64,000 nt of DNA. It comes from CAVYXK01 sp963708245. GTDB taxonomy: Bacteria; Pseudomonadota; Alphaproteobacteria; Acetobacterales; Acetobacteraceae. Shown in pieces: positions 44,511-54,072 of the stretch (positions are counted from its first letter, which is position 1; every line of letters starts with the position of its first letter). A program made the translations under genes and the position numbers. The notes beneath the pieces are model-generated. The model worked only from the letters and a program-made list of their open reading frames with translations, was not told where the DNA came from and searched no databases. The stretch covers positions 1 through 64,000 of the forward strand of contig OY970201.1 in assembly GCA_963708245.1 (NCBI GenBank). Direction: 5' to 3'.

Positions 44511-45563
44511 ATGACGAGCTTGACTGCTCTCACCGTCACTTGGTTCGCCGGTCTGGCATTGACGCTCGGCCTGAGCAGCGCGGCGGTAGCCCAGGCGCCC
44601 ACACCGGCATCGGGCTCGCCGACACTCGACGCGGTCAGGGTGCACGGCCAGCTCGCCTGCGGCGTCAACGGCGATACCCCCGGCTTCTCGCTGCCTGACA
44701 GCCAGGGTGTGATGCGTGGGATCGACGCCGATTACTGCCGCGCCATCGCCGCCGCCGTTCTCGGCGATGCGAACGCGGTGCAATTCGCGCCACTGACGAC
44801 GGAGAACCGGTTCACCGCACTAGAGTTGGGCCAGGTAGATGTGCTGGTGCGCGAAACGACCTGGACGCTGGGACGCGAAGCAAGCCTCGGCGCAGAATTC
44901 GCCGGCATCAATTTCTATGATGGCACCGGTTTCCTGGTGAAGAAATCGGCTGGCGTGACGTCGGCGAAGCAGCTCAAGGGCGCGACAATCTGCGTGGCAC
45001 CTGGCAGCAGCACCGAGCTCGCCATCGCCGACTATTTCCGTGCGAACATCATGAACTTCACGCCAATCGAAATCACCGACCTGCAACAGATGCAGCAGCT
45101 CTTCGTCTCTGGCCGCTGCGACGCGCTTTCGAGCGACAGCTCGGTGCTCGCGGCCATCCGGTTCACCATGGGGAGCAAAGCGGCGGCGGACTACGTGGTG
45201 CTGCCCGAGGTCATCAGCAAGGAACCGCTCGGTCCCGCGGTGCGCAAGGGTGACGACAAGTGGTTCGACATCGTGCGCTGGGTCGGTTTCGCCCTGCTCG
45301 ACGCCGAGGAGCACGGAGTCAGCAGCAAGAACGTCGATGACATGAAGAAGTCGGACAATCCTGATATCAGGCGCCTGCTCGGCGTGGACGGCGACCTTGG
45401 CAAGGAGCTCGGGCTCGACAACCAATGGGCCTACAACGCGATCAAGCAGGTGGGCAATTACGCCGAAATCTGGGATCGCGACATGGCGCCGATGGGGATC
45501 CCGCGCGGGCTGAACCGGCTGTGGAAGGATGGGGGGTTGATGTACTCTCCCCCGCTCCGCTGA
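44511..45563 (+). CDS. Amino-acid ABC transporter substrate-binding protein, copy 1
   Basis: 350 residues of the AapJ/BztA type (general L-amino-acid binding). Signal peptide FAGLALTLGLSSAAVAQA, then SPTLDAVRVHGQLACGVNGD, TPGFSLPDSQGVMRGIDADY, VQFAPLTTENRFTALELGQV and VLVRETTWTLGREASLG, ending DRDMAPMGIPRGLNRLWKDG. It should deliver amino acids in the periplasm to an inner-membrane permease, but no permease or ATPase gene is adjacent. A close copy follows after 73 bases. Start chosen at the ATG after ATTTGC, the same context as in copy 2. Confidence 0.9.
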   Translation: MTSLTALTVTWFAGLALTLGLSSAAVAQAPTPASGSPTLDAVRVHGQLACGVNGDTPGFSLPDSQGVMRGIDADYCRAIAAAVLGDANAVQFAPLTTENRFTALELGQVDVLVRETTWTLGREASLGAEFAGINFYDGTGFLVKKSAGVTSAKQLKGATICVAPGSSTELAIADYFRANIMNFTPIEITDLQQMQQLFVSGRCDALSSDSSVLAAIRFTMGSKAAADYVVLPEVISKEPLGPAVRKGDDKWFDIVRWVGFALLDAEEHGVSSKNVDDMKKSDNPDIRRLLGVDGDLGKELGLDNQWAYNAIKQVGNYAEIWDRDMAPMGIPRGLNRLWKDGGLMYSPPLR

Positions 45564-45636
45564 GCGCTGCCGGAGAGGAGTTTGCAACCGTTACGCGCGT
45601 CGCTAAAAGGGTACACCAAACCTGGGAGAAATTTGC

Positions 45637-46686
45637 ATGACAAGCTTGGCCTCCTTGTCCGGCGCCTGGTTCGCCGGTCTGGCTCTTGCGGTGGGCGTGG
45701 CTAGCTCAGCCGGCGCTCAGACGCCTGCCGCGGCCTCCGGCTCGCCAACGCTCGACGCGGTCAAAGCGCACGGTCAGCTTGCCTGCGGCGTCAGTGGCGA
45801 TACTCCCGGCTTCTCGCTGCCGGACAGCCAGGGGATCATGCGCGGGATCGACGCCGATTACTGCCGGGCCATCGCCGCCGCCGTTCTCGGCGACGCGAAC
45901 AAGGTGAAATTCGTGCCGCTGACCACAGAGAATCGCTTCACCGCCCTGCAGTCTGGCGGTATCGATGTGCTGGTACGCGAGACCACCTGGACGTTAGGAC
46001 GCGAAGCCAGCCTCGGGCTGCTTTTCACCGGCATCAATTTCTATGACGGCACCGGCTTCATGGTGAAGAAATCGGCCGGCGTCAAATCGGCGAAAGAGCT
46101 CGACGGGGCAACGATCTGCGTGCAGCCCGGCACCAGCACCGAGCTCGCCATCGCCGACTATTTCCGCGCCAACAACATGAAGTTCACACCAATCGAGATC
46201 GCAGATCTGCAGCAGATCCAGCAGGCCTTCTTCTCCGGCCGCTGCGATGCCTATTCGACGGACAGCTCGGCGCTCGCCGCGACGCGATTCACGCAGGGGA
46301 GCAAGGCGGCGGACTATATGCTGTTACCCGAGTTGATCAGCAAGGAACCGCTCGGCCCCTCGGTGCGCAAGGGTGACGACAAGTGGTTCGACGTCATCCG
46401 CTGGGTCGGCTTTGCCCTGCTGGATGCCGAGGAACACGGCGTCAGCAGCAAGAACGTCGATGACATGAAGAAGTCGGACAATCCCGATATCAGGCGTCTG
46501 CTTGGCGTGGACGGCGACCTTGGTAAGGAGCTCGGGCTCGACAACCAGTGGGCCTACAATGCGATCAAGCAGGAGGGCAATTACGCCGAAATCTGGGATC
46601 GCGACATGGCGCCGATGGGGATCCCGCGCGGGCTGAACCGGCTGTGGAAGGATGGCGGCCTCATGTACTCGCCGCCGCTGCGCTGA
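45637..46686 (+). CDS. Amino-acid ABC transporter substrate-binding protein, copy 2
   Basis: 349 residues, very similar to copy 1 over the whole length; the last 100 residues differ at only about three positions. Signal peptide FAGLALAVGVASSAGAQ. Differences cluster in the N-terminal half (for instance GLLFTGINFYDGTGFMVKKS against GAEFAGINFYDGTGFLVKKS). A tandem duplication is clear; the two may bind different amino acids or simply raise dosage. The spacer between the copies holds no terminator, so both are probably transcribed together. Confidence 0.9.
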   Translation: MTSLASLSGAWFAGLALAVGVASSAGAQTPAAASGSPTLDAVKAHGQLACGVSGDTPGFSLPDSQGIMRGIDADYCRAIAAAVLGDANKVKFVPLTTENRFTALQSGGIDVLVRETTWTLGREASLGLLFTGINFYDGTGFMVKKSAGVKSAKELDGATICVQPGTSTELAIADYFRANNMKFTPIEIADLQQIQQAFFSGRCDAYSTDSSALAATRFTQGSKAADYMLLPELISKEPLGPSVRKGDDKWFDVIRWVGFALLDAEEHGVSSKNVDDMKKSDNPDIRRLLGVDGDLGKELGLDNQWAYNAIKQEGNYAEIWDRDMAPMGIPRGLNRLWKDGGLMYSPPLR

Positions 46687-46880
46687 GTACCTGACACTCA
46701 CACCCACGTCATCGCCGGCGCCGGCCTGTGCCGCGATCTCCTGCCGGTTCGTGCTGAGGTGCCGCAGCGGGCGCGAGCAGGCCGGCACGCACTTGGCTGA
46801 CCATAGCTGCCGACGGAACCCGCCCCTGCAACCGACCCGTCCGTTCGCTGTTGAAGCGAAGATAGCGCGGGGTCTCTCCT

Positions 46881-47324
46881 ATGAAGGCGAAGCTTATTTA
46901 TGCGGCGGACGGTCTACGGACCTTCGCGGTCATCCTCGAGACGGGTGACGAAGTCGTATCCCAGATCAAGGCCTTTGCCGATCGCGAGAAACTGAGCGCT
47001 GCTCAGCTCACCGCGATCGGCGCCTGCAGCGAAGTCGTGCTGGGCTATTTTGACTGGGAGCGGAAGCAATATCAGCGCAATCGGATCGGCGAGCAGGTGG
47101 AGGTCGCCTCGTTCATCGGAGACATAGCGCTGGCGACGGATGACCAGCGGTCGCTTCATGCCCACGTCGTGCTTGGTCGACGAGACGGTAGCGCACTCGC
47201 CGGCCATGTGTTGGAGGCGCATGTGCGGCCCACGCTCGAGGTCGTGTTGACCGAAAGTCCGGCGCATCTCCGCAAGCGACGCGACCCGGAGAGCGGCCTG
47301 GCATTGATCGACCCGCGGGATTAA
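46881..47324 (+). CDS. PCC/DUF296 domain protein
   Basis: 147 residues. The plants-and-prokaryotes-conserved domain is seen in LRTFAVILETGDEVVSQIKA, LSAAQLTAIGACSEVVLGYF, SLHAHVVLGRRDGSALAGH (paired His likely binding metal) and LEAHVRPTLEVVLTESPAHL. Bacterial PCC proteins form trimers and their job is uncertain. Its stop codon lies five bases before the next gene, so the two form an operon with an FMN-dependent dehydrogenase. Confidence 0.85.
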   Translation: MKAKLIYAADGLRTFAVILETGDEVVSQIKAFADREKLSAAQLTAIGACSEVVLGYFDWERKQYQRNRIGEQVEVASFIGDIALATDDQRSLHAHVVLGRRDGSALAGHVLEAHVRPTLEVVLTESPAHLRKRRDPESGLALIDPRD

Positions 47325-47329
47325 AGGCC

Positions 47330-48559
47330 ATGCGTCTGCTGCCATCGCGATCCAGCCACCCCGCTCCCCCGGCTGAGACTGAAAGCAAGCTGAAGCGCAT
47401 CCTCAATCTGGAGGATTTCGAGGCGGCAGTCCGCGGCAGTCTGCCGCGCGCGGTGTTCAACTACGTGGCGCACGGCTCCGAGACCGAGACGTCGCTGCGC
47501 ACTAATCGCGCCGCGTTCGAGCACTGGCGATTTGTCACACGCAATCTCGTCGGCGTCAGCGATCGCACGCAAAAGATAACGCTGTTCGGCCGGGAGTACG
47601 CATCTCCCTTCGGGATCGCGCCGATGGGAGGCAGCGGACTGGTCGCTTATGAGGGCCACACGGTCATGGCCCGCGCGGCAGCCGAGGCCAACATACCCTT
47701 CATCTTGAGCGCGAATTCCATCATCCCGCTCGAGGAGGTTGCGCGGGCAAATCCCAATGCGTGGTTCGCCGCCTATCAGTCGCCCAATCGCCAAGCGATC
47801 GAGGGTATGGTTGAGCGCGTCACCCGCGCCGGAATTGCGGTGCTGGCGCTTACAACGGATGCTCCGATCGGGTCGAACCGTGAGGCCGACAAACGTGCCG
47901 GCTTCGGCTTCCCGATCCGGCCGAGCGCCCGCCTGAGCTGGGATGTGGCGACGCATCCCGGTTGGCTAACTGGCGTTCTCGGACGCACCCTGCTGAAGCG
48001 CGGCATTCCGCATATCGTGAATTTGGAAGCGAACGGCGGGCCTGGCCTGTTCTCCTCCAAGGTGAAGGGCATCGCCGCGCACGAAAGCCTGTCCTGGGAG
48101 CACGTGCGGTTGATGCGCGAGCTGTGGAAGGGGCCTTTTGTGCTGAAGGGCCTTCTGTCGCCCGCGGATGTCGCGCGGGCGCGGGAATATGGTGTCGATG
48201 GTGTGATCATCTCCAACCATGGCGGGCGGCAGCTCGATTACGCGGCGTCGCCGATCCAGGTCTTGCGGGCGGCCGTCGTCGAAGCCCGCGGGATGACGGT
48301 GATGATCGACAGTGGCTTCCGGCGAGGCACCGATGTCCTGAAAGCGCTGGCCCTTGGGGCGCAGTGCATCTTCATCGGCCGGCCGTTTCTGTTTGCCGCG
48401 GCATTCGCCGGCGAACCCGGTGTGCGGCACGCGATTTCCCTGCTGGCGAAAGAGATCGACCGGGACATTGCGATGCTCGGAGCCCGCCGCATCGACGATA
48501 TCCGTCCGGAGCTGCTGATCGAGATCGCTGCCGCGGAGTCTCCGAGCAAGGTGGCCTGA
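47330..48559 (+). CDS. FMN-dependent alpha-hydroxy-acid dehydrogenase
   Basis: 409 residues of the lactate/glycolate/mandelate oxidase family. Visible are NLEDFEAAVRGSLPRAVFNY, FGIAPMGGSGLVAYEG, ALTTDAPIGSNREADKRAGF, LLSPADVARAREYGVDGVII, SNHGGRQLDYAASPI (the His is the catalytic base), IDSGFRRGTDVLKALALGA (FMN phosphate) and FIGRPFLFAAAF. No membrane anchor stands out. The electron acceptor (oxygen, quinone or cytochrome) and the substrate cannot be told. Downstream partner of a PCC-domain gene. Confidence 0.9.
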   Translation: MRLLPSRSSHPAPPAETESKLKRILNLEDFEAAVRGSLPRAVFNYVAHGSETETSLRTNRAAFEHWRFVTRNLVGVSDRTQKITLFGREYASPFGIAPMGGSGLVAYEGHTVMARAAAEANIPFILSANSIIPLEEVARANPNAWFAAYQSPNRQAIEGMVERVTRAGIAVLALTTDAPIGSNREADKRAGFGFPIRPSARLSWDVATHPGWLTGVLGRTLLKRGIPHIVNLEANGGPGLFSSKVKGIAAHESLSWEHVRLMRELWKGPFVLKGLLSPADVARAREYGVDGVIISNHGGRQLDYAASPIQVLRAAVVEARGMTVMIDSGFRRGTDVLKALALGAQCIFIGRPFLFAAAFAGEPGVRHAISLLAKEIDRDIAMLGARRIDDIRPELLIEIAAAESPSKVA

Positions 48560-48630
48560 GGGAACAGCTAGACCCTGGCTTGCGGCCGTCCGCCTCCCTA
48601 TTATGGAGGCGAGCAAGGTTGACCCCCGCA

Positions 48631-49069
48631 ATGAGCAATTCGCGCCTCTACGACCAAGACTTCTACGCCTGGGCAAACGAGCAAGCGGGCCTCCTGCGCG
48701 CTGGCCAACTCTCCGAGGCCGACATTGCGCACGTTGCCGACGAAATCGAGAGCACCGGCAGGGCCGAGAAGCACGGGCTCGTCAATCGGTGAAGGTGCTG
48801 CTTCTGCTTAAATGGCGATTTCAACCGAGCCTGCGCGGAACAAGCTGGACGCTGATGGTCAAGGAGCAGCGCCGGAGGTGGCGGACCACTTGGATGACAC
48901 TCCAAGCCTGAAGGTAACTCTATCCGAGTCCATCCAATCGGCGCATCGCCTCGCTCGCATCATCGCCAGTCGCGAAACCGGTCTGGCGGAAGAGACCTTT
49001 CCCCCGCGCTGCCCCTGGTCCTTTGAGCAGATGATGGCGGATGACTTCTGGCCGGACGACACGGGCTGA
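48631..49069 (+). pseudogene. DUF29 protein with two frameshifts
   Basis: Three frames in succession spell one DUF29 protein. 48631-48780 gives SRLYDQDFYAWANEQAGLLR and ADIAHVADEIESTGRAEKHG; about 48783-48868 gives KWRFQPSLRGTSWTLMVKEQ; about 48870-49069 gives VADHLDDTPSLKVTLSESIQ and ETFPPRCPWSFEQMMADDFW. About 145 residues would result. DUF29 proteins are numerous small proteins of unknown function in Alphaproteobacteria and Cyanobacteria. As written, the gene is broken at about 48783 and 48868. Confidence 0.75.
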
Positions 49070-49128
49070 CGCGCTGCTTGAGAGGTCATTGACGGAATGG
49101 ATTCCGTCCGACGCCGAGCCTGTCTGAA

Positions 49129-51226
49129 TCACGCTCCCGCCGGTGCCAGCGGTAAATCGAGCGGTGCCGTTGGTTGGCTGCCCTGCATGCTCGGGATCCA
49201 CGGCCGAGCCCCACGCCAATCGCGATCGGTGATGACCTCAGCGCCGTCGGTTCCCAACCAGACTGCTGCAGCTCCCTGTCGCCGCACCATCGCGCGATCG
49301 ATCACCATTGCAGCACCCCCACAGTGGGGTCTGGTCCGGCCGATCGCGAGAACCACCGCCGCATCACCGCAGTCGGACGCTGCCGCCTCGCCGCGCAACA
49401 GAACGGCAAGCGCCTCGCTCGGGCGCGGGCGCAACCGGCATGCCTCCGAGGTGCACAGGATCGCCCCGTCCGCAGCCGCGCCGGCACTAGGCGGCAAAAG
49501 CATCGGCGGCCCGTCCGCCCAGGTACTGGACCCAGGCATCGCGGGTGAATTTCGATGCCCCGGTCTGCCGCTCCACGAAGACACCCGCCGCCGTGCGGAC
49601 CCCAACCATCCGCGCATCCTCCGAAATCAGCAGGTCTGGCGGCCGCACCATGATCGGCGAAGTCAGCCCGGCAGCGATCACCACCGCGCCGGCCAACCGG
49701 AGCGGTCCGCGCCACAGTCCAAGCCACGCCATTCCCAGTCCGACCAGTACCAAGCCCCAGCCGGGCATGTGCGGTACCGCGAGCGTCGCAGCCGGCCAGC
49801 TCGCCGTGGTGCGCGCAATCCACAGGATCGCGCCGACGCCCCAGCCCATCGGCACTAATGCCAGCCGCTCCAGGCCCAGCGGCAACAGGCCTAGCGCGAT
49901 CAGCCCGGCCGGCATCACCCACAACGCCGTCAACGGCACTGCCACCATGTTGGCGAGCACGAAATAGAGTTGAATGCGGCCGAAATGATACGCGCCGAAC
50001 GGCGCCGATGCGGTGCCTGCCAGCGCGCTGGTCAGCGCCAGCGCCGTCACATGAAGCACCGAGCGGCGCCATGGCGCACCGTCGCCATACAGCGCGTGCA
50101 GATGCGGCCGCAACGCCTCATATCCGGCTATCAGGGCCAGGACCGCGGAAAAGCTCATTTGAAACGATACGCCCGGGACCTGCTGCGGCTCTGCCAAGAT
50201 CAGCACAGCAGCAGCCAGGGCCAAGCCGCGCAGCGAGACCGCGCGCCGCCCGCTCAGGACCGCAAGTGTGAACAGGCTCGCCATCGCGAAGCTGCGCATG
50301 ATCGGCACATGCATGCCGGTCAGCAGCATGTAGGCTCCGCCCGCCGCCAGTGCGACCAACGCAGCGATCTGCTTCGTCGGCCAATGCAGCGCCGCGTATT
50401 CCCACAACGCGAGCAACGCCCGGCTGGCGCCGAATGCCAGCCCCATCACGATGCCGATATGTAGCCCGGCAACCGCCAGCAGATGCGCCAGGCCCGAGGC
50501 GCGGAACGCCTCCCGATCCGGCCCGGGAATGGCCGTCGGCACGCCAGTCAGCAGGGTGGCGGCCACGGCGCCCTCGGCACCCGGCAGGGCTGCTTCGAAA
50601 CGGCTGGCGATGGTCTCGCGCAGGGCCTGGAGGCGGCCGGGCAGGCCGGTGACGGGCGCATGGGCCAGAAGTTCCGCCCGGCCAATCGCGAAGCCGTAGC
50701 CGCCGAGGCCGGAGAAGAAGGCGTCGCGCTGCAGGTCCCACCCACCGGGATAGGCCGGTGGCGACGGCGCCTGCACCAGCGCCCGGACGCGGATCGTGTC
50801 GCCGGCTTCCGGGGCGGCCGGATCCTTGGCTCGCAGACGGACCCGCAACGAGCGGCCGAGCGCGGAGCCGTCATCGAGCTGGACCGGTCTTAGCGTCACA
50901 CGGACGCCTTCCGGTAGCACTTCCACGGCCTGCACTGTCCCGCTCAGCTCCACCGCCCGGTGCGGCAGGTGTTCCAGTGGCGGGGCGCGGGCCGTCGCGA
51001 GCTGGGCCGCCGCGAAGCCGATCGCTGCAGCGGCCAGCGGGGCGGTGATCGCTCGGATCGGGAAGCCGACCAGAACCGCCGCCACTGCGGCCGGCAGCGC
51101 GACAGCGGCGCCGGCCCAGACCGGAGGCTCGCACCGCAAGGAGAAATACAGCAGCACGCCGGCGCCCATGAACACCGGCAGCCACAGGGCCAATCGCCCC
51201 TGCTGCGCGGCAAGCACGTGCTGCAC
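49129..51226 (-). pseudogene. comEC: ComEC/Rec2 competence protein, frameshifted near the end
   Basis: The main frame (49487-51226, 579 residues) has N-terminal helices with DUF4131 features and the competence membrane domain: AVAATLLTGVPTAIPGPDRE, ASGLAHLLAVAGLHIGIVMG, YMLLTGMHVPIMRSFAMASL, GVSFQMSFSAVLALIAGYEA. ComEC forms the DNA-uptake channel in the inner membrane. It stops at TAG (49487-49489), but the next frame continues with family-like sequence (ADGAILCTSEACRLRPRPSE, AVWLGTDGAEVITDRDWRG) to 49129. Dropping one base at 49489 joins them into about 698 residues. Only the last 120 residues are affected, so partial function or an assembly error is possible. Divergent from gltX, a common alphaproteobacterial arrangement. 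Confidence 0.87.
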
Positions 51227-51302
51227 CAGAGACCTCCTCTGCCGCAGCCTGCGCCGCCCACCCTCTACAGAGGGTTTATGCGGATGCTAAGAGGCTCCGC
51301 CC

Positions 51303-52709
51303 ATGACCGTCCGCACGCGCTTCGCCCCGAGCCCGACTGGCCCGCTGCATATCGGCGGCGCCCGCACGGCGCTGTTCAACTACCTGTTCAGCCGCCATCA
51401 CGGCGGCGAATTCCTGCTGCGCGTAGAAGACACCGACCGCGAGCGCAGCACGGAAGAATACACCACGCTGATCCTGGATAGCCTCGATTGGCTTGGGCTC
51501 GAGCGCGATGCACCGCCGGTGTTCCAATCGACCCGTGTGGCCCGACATGTGGAAGTGGCGCACCAACTTCTCGATGGCGGCGACGCCTATCGCTGCTGGA
51601 GCACGCCGGAGGAGCTTGCGCGGATGCGCGAGCAGGCGCTGGCCGAGAAGCGCAATCCGCGCTTCGACCTGTGGCGCGACCGTGACCCGGCTGAGGCGCC
51701 GCCCGGAGTCGCTCCGGTCATCCGCCTGAAGGCACCGCGGGACGGCGAGACCGTCATCGAGGACCTTGTGCAGGGCACTGTCCGCGTCGCCAACATCGAG
51801 CTCGATGACATGATCATCCTGCGCAGCGATGGCACGCCGACTTATAATTTCTCGGTAGTGATCGATGATCATGATATGGCCATTACCCATGTGATCCGCG
51901 GCACCGATCATCTGACCAATACGTTCCGGCAGGTGCTGATTTCCCGTGCCATGGGTTGGGAGCTGCCGCGCTTCGCCCATGTGCCGCTGATCCACGGCGC
52001 AGACGGGACCAAGCTGTCGAAGCGGCACGGCGCGCAGTCAGTCACCGAGTTCCGCGAGTTGGGTTATCTGCCGGAGGCGCTGTGCAACTACCTGCTGCGT
52101 CTGGGCTGGGGCCATGGCGACGTGGAGGTGGTGGACCGCGCCGACGCGATCAAACTGTTCGATATCGACGGGGTGGGGCGGGCGCCGGCACGGATGGACT
52201 ACGCGAGGCTCACGTATCTGAACGCACTGTACATCCGGAGGGCGGATGATGACCGGCTGACCCGCGAGGTGCTGGAGCGGCTGGGCCACCGCACCGACCT
52301 GTCGCTGGGGGCCATCGCCGCGGCACGCATCCGGGCACTGGTGCCGGAATTGAAGCAGCGCGCGCGGACGCTGGCGGAGCTCGCTGACGCGGCGACGTTC
52401 CTGGCCCGAACGGTGCCGCTGCCGATGGAGCCGAAAGCCGCGGCGCTGCTGACGCCAGAGGCGCGGATCATGCTGCGCGAGCTGGCGCCGGTCTTGGCGG
52501 AGACCGATTTCTCCCCGCCCGCCCTGGACGCAGCGCTGCGCCGTTTTGCCGAGGCCAGCGGACGCAAGCTTGGTGAGGTGGCGCAGCCGCTGCGGGCAGC
52601 GTTGACCGGAAGCACGGCGAGTCCGGGGATCGATGCGACCCTGGTGGCGCTCGGGCGGGACGAGGCGCTGGCGCGCATCGCGGCGGTGTCCGGGGCGGGA
52701 CAATCGTGA
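51303..52709 (+). CDS. gltX: Glutamyl-tRNA synthetase
   Basis: 468 residues, class I aminoacyl-tRNA synthetase charging tRNA with glutamate. The HIGH-type motif FAPSPTGPLHIGGARTALFN lies at the N-terminus, followed by HVIRGTDHLTNTFRQ, and the KMSKS-type motif GADGTKLSKRHGAQSV near residue 240. The C-terminal anticodon-binding domain is complete. The length is that of bacterial GltX. Divergently arranged with comEC. The start ATG follows the expected short leader. Intact and presumably essential unless a second copy exists. Confidence 0.96.
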   Translation: MTVRTRFAPSPTGPLHIGGARTALFNYLFSRHHGGEFLLRVEDTDRERSTEEYTTLILDSLDWLGLERDAPPVFQSTRVARHVEVAHQLLDGGDAYRCWSTPEELARMREQALAEKRNPRFDLWRDRDPAEAPPGVAPVIRLKAPRDGETVIEDLVQGTVRVANIELDDMIILRSDGTPTYNFSVVIDDHDMAITHVIRGTDHLTNTFRQVLISRAMGWELPRFAHVPLIHGADGTKLSKRHGAQSVTEFRELGYLPEALCNYLLRLGWGHGDVEVVDRADAIKLFDIDGVGRAPARMDYARLTYLNALYIRRADDDRLTREVLERLGHRTDLSLGAIAAARIRALVPELKQRARTLAELADAATFLARTVPLPMEPKAAALLTPEARIMLRELAPVLAETDFSPPALDAALRRFAEASGRKLGEVAQPLRAALTGSTASPGIDATLVALGRDEALARIAAVSGAGQS

Positions 52710-52742
52710 TGCAAGCGAGCGTTCGCCGGTACCCGACGCGGC

Positions 52743-52799
52743 ACCCTCACCCGCCGCGCTGCCGCGCGGCGACCTCTCCCGCAAGAGCGGGAGAGGTGG
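52743..52799. repeat. REP-like palindromic repeat, copy 2
   Basis: ACCCTCACCCGCCGCGCTGC through GCGACCTCTCCCGCAAGAGC to GGGAGAGGTGG, the inverse orientation of copy 1. It overlaps the last codons of the acyltransferase gene, so part of the repeat is translated there. Confidence 0.85.
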
Positions 52800-53940
52800 A
52801 CGTGGGCTGCGGGCGGCGGCTGACGCTCCGGCTGGCAGCGCGACCCCAGCGCTGGCCAGCCTGTTCCACCGTGACGTGCAGCAACCAGCCGAGGCCGAGC
52901 GGCGCCAGGACTGCTCCGGGCAGCCAGCAAGCGGTGAACAGCGCGGCGTTGCCGCCGGCGAAGGCTGCCAGCGTCACTCCGAGAAGCTTTTGCGCGGGCT
53001 CATTGACCAGATAGACGCAGTATGAAACCGCGCCGAGCCACAGCAGCGGACGGGAAGCGAGGATCGCCGAAAGCTGCCGCAGTCCTGTCGGATGGGGTGC
53101 GATCTGCGCAGTGAGGCATGCGGTCCAGATCAGCGGGGCGCACAGCTTGGCGCTTCCACCGGCGTCGCACAGGGCCAGCGTGGCGCCGAGCACCACGGCG
53201 TAGCGAAGTGCCGGGCCCGCCCCTGGTTTGCGTTGGAGAGCCGCGGCGGCGATGCCAAGCGCGAAATATTGCGCCTTGTTCGGCAAGAAGGCGCGGCTGA
53301 ACCGCCATCCGGGCGGAACCGCCGCCTGCCAAGCGACTCCCGCTGCAGCCAGCACCAGAAGGAGCAAGACCAGCCGCATCGCGCTCGGACGGCTGCGAGC
53401 GAGCCATCCGGCTAACGCGGCCACCAGCAAGTAGAACTGCCATTCCGTGCTCAGGCTCCAGGATGCGCCGAGGAAGCTCACCCAGGCACCAGGCAGCACA
53501 GCGTCGGGAAACAGGCCATGGGTCATGCTGAGATGGGCGACGATCTCCGATGCCCAGGTCGCCGGCCAGCCGCCGGACCAGATTGAGCGAGCTGGACTAT
53601 CCGGCCCAATCCAGGGCATCCGGTCGAACCCGGTCGGCAGCACCTGGACCGCAACGGCCACCGGGAACACCAGCAGGAAGACCGGGAATATCCGGCCGGC
53701 GCGGGCGATCAGAAAGGCCTTAGCGTGGTAACCGAAACCCTCCAACGAGCGAACGATCACCATGCCGCTCAGAATGAAGAACACGTCCACCGCCGCCTCG
53801 CCATGCGACAGCGACTGTGCCATCCACTGCGGCACCGCAGCGAAGGGCGCCATGTGCGATAGCAGCACATAGACCGCCAGCACGCCGCGCGGCCCGTCGA
53901 GACATTCCAAGCGTCGCACGCCGAGACCCCCGCCGCACAA
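52747..53940 (-). CDS. Acyltransferase-3 family membrane protein
   Basis: 397 residues with about ten membrane segments. Acyltransferase-3 marks are LDGPRGVLAVYVLLSHMAPF (His in TM1 region), GEAAVDVFFILSGMVIVRSL, FLIARAGRIFPVFLLVFPVA and SWSLSTEWQFYLLVAALAGW. Such enzymes O-acylate surface glycans or lipids. The last roughly 17 codons come from a REP-like repeat (52743-52799), so the natural end may have been extended by that repeat. The start is placed at the far upstream codon; family-like sequence begins at about residue 10. Confidence 0.82.
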   Translation of the reverse strand: MCGGGLGVRRLECLDGPRGVLAVYVLLSHMAPFAAVPQWMAQSLSHGEAAVDVFFILSGMVIVRSLEGFGYHAKAFLIARAGRIFPVFLLVFPVAVAVQVLPTGFDRMPWIGPDSPARSIWSGGWPATWASEIVAHLSMTHGLFPDAVLPGAWVSFLGASWSLSTEWQFYLLVAALAGWLARSRPSAMRLVLLLLVLAAAGVAWQAAVPPGWRFSRAFLPNKAQYFALGIAAAALQRKPGAGPALRYAVVLGATLALCDAGGSAKLCAPLIWTACLTAQIAPHPTGLRQLSAILASRPLLWLGAVSYCVYLVNEPAQKLLGVTLAAFAGGNAALFTACWLPGAVLAPLGLGWLLHVTVEQAGQRWGRAASRSVSRRPQPTSTSPALAGEVAARQRGG

Positions 53941-54046
53941 TCGCCGGACGATCCTTAATGCGCCGCCAACGGGCAGGGCCGCACTTGCAACCCGGTTCCA
54001 AGTTGGCTATCTGGGCGTCAACATCATTCTCCGCTCTGCTACGGGG

Positions 54047-54072
54047 GGTGGCCTTAACGGGCCGCCTTTTTT
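54047..54072 (+). terminator. Terminator-like hairpin before rimP
   Basis: GGTGGCC (54047-54053) pairs with GGCCGCC (54060-54066, one G-U) around a 6-base loop and is followed by TTTTTT, the form of an intrinsic terminator. It lies at the 5' border of the rimP-nusA operon, so it is either the terminator of upstream transcription or a leader attenuator. The rimP frame opens inside its T-run. Confidence 0.6.
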
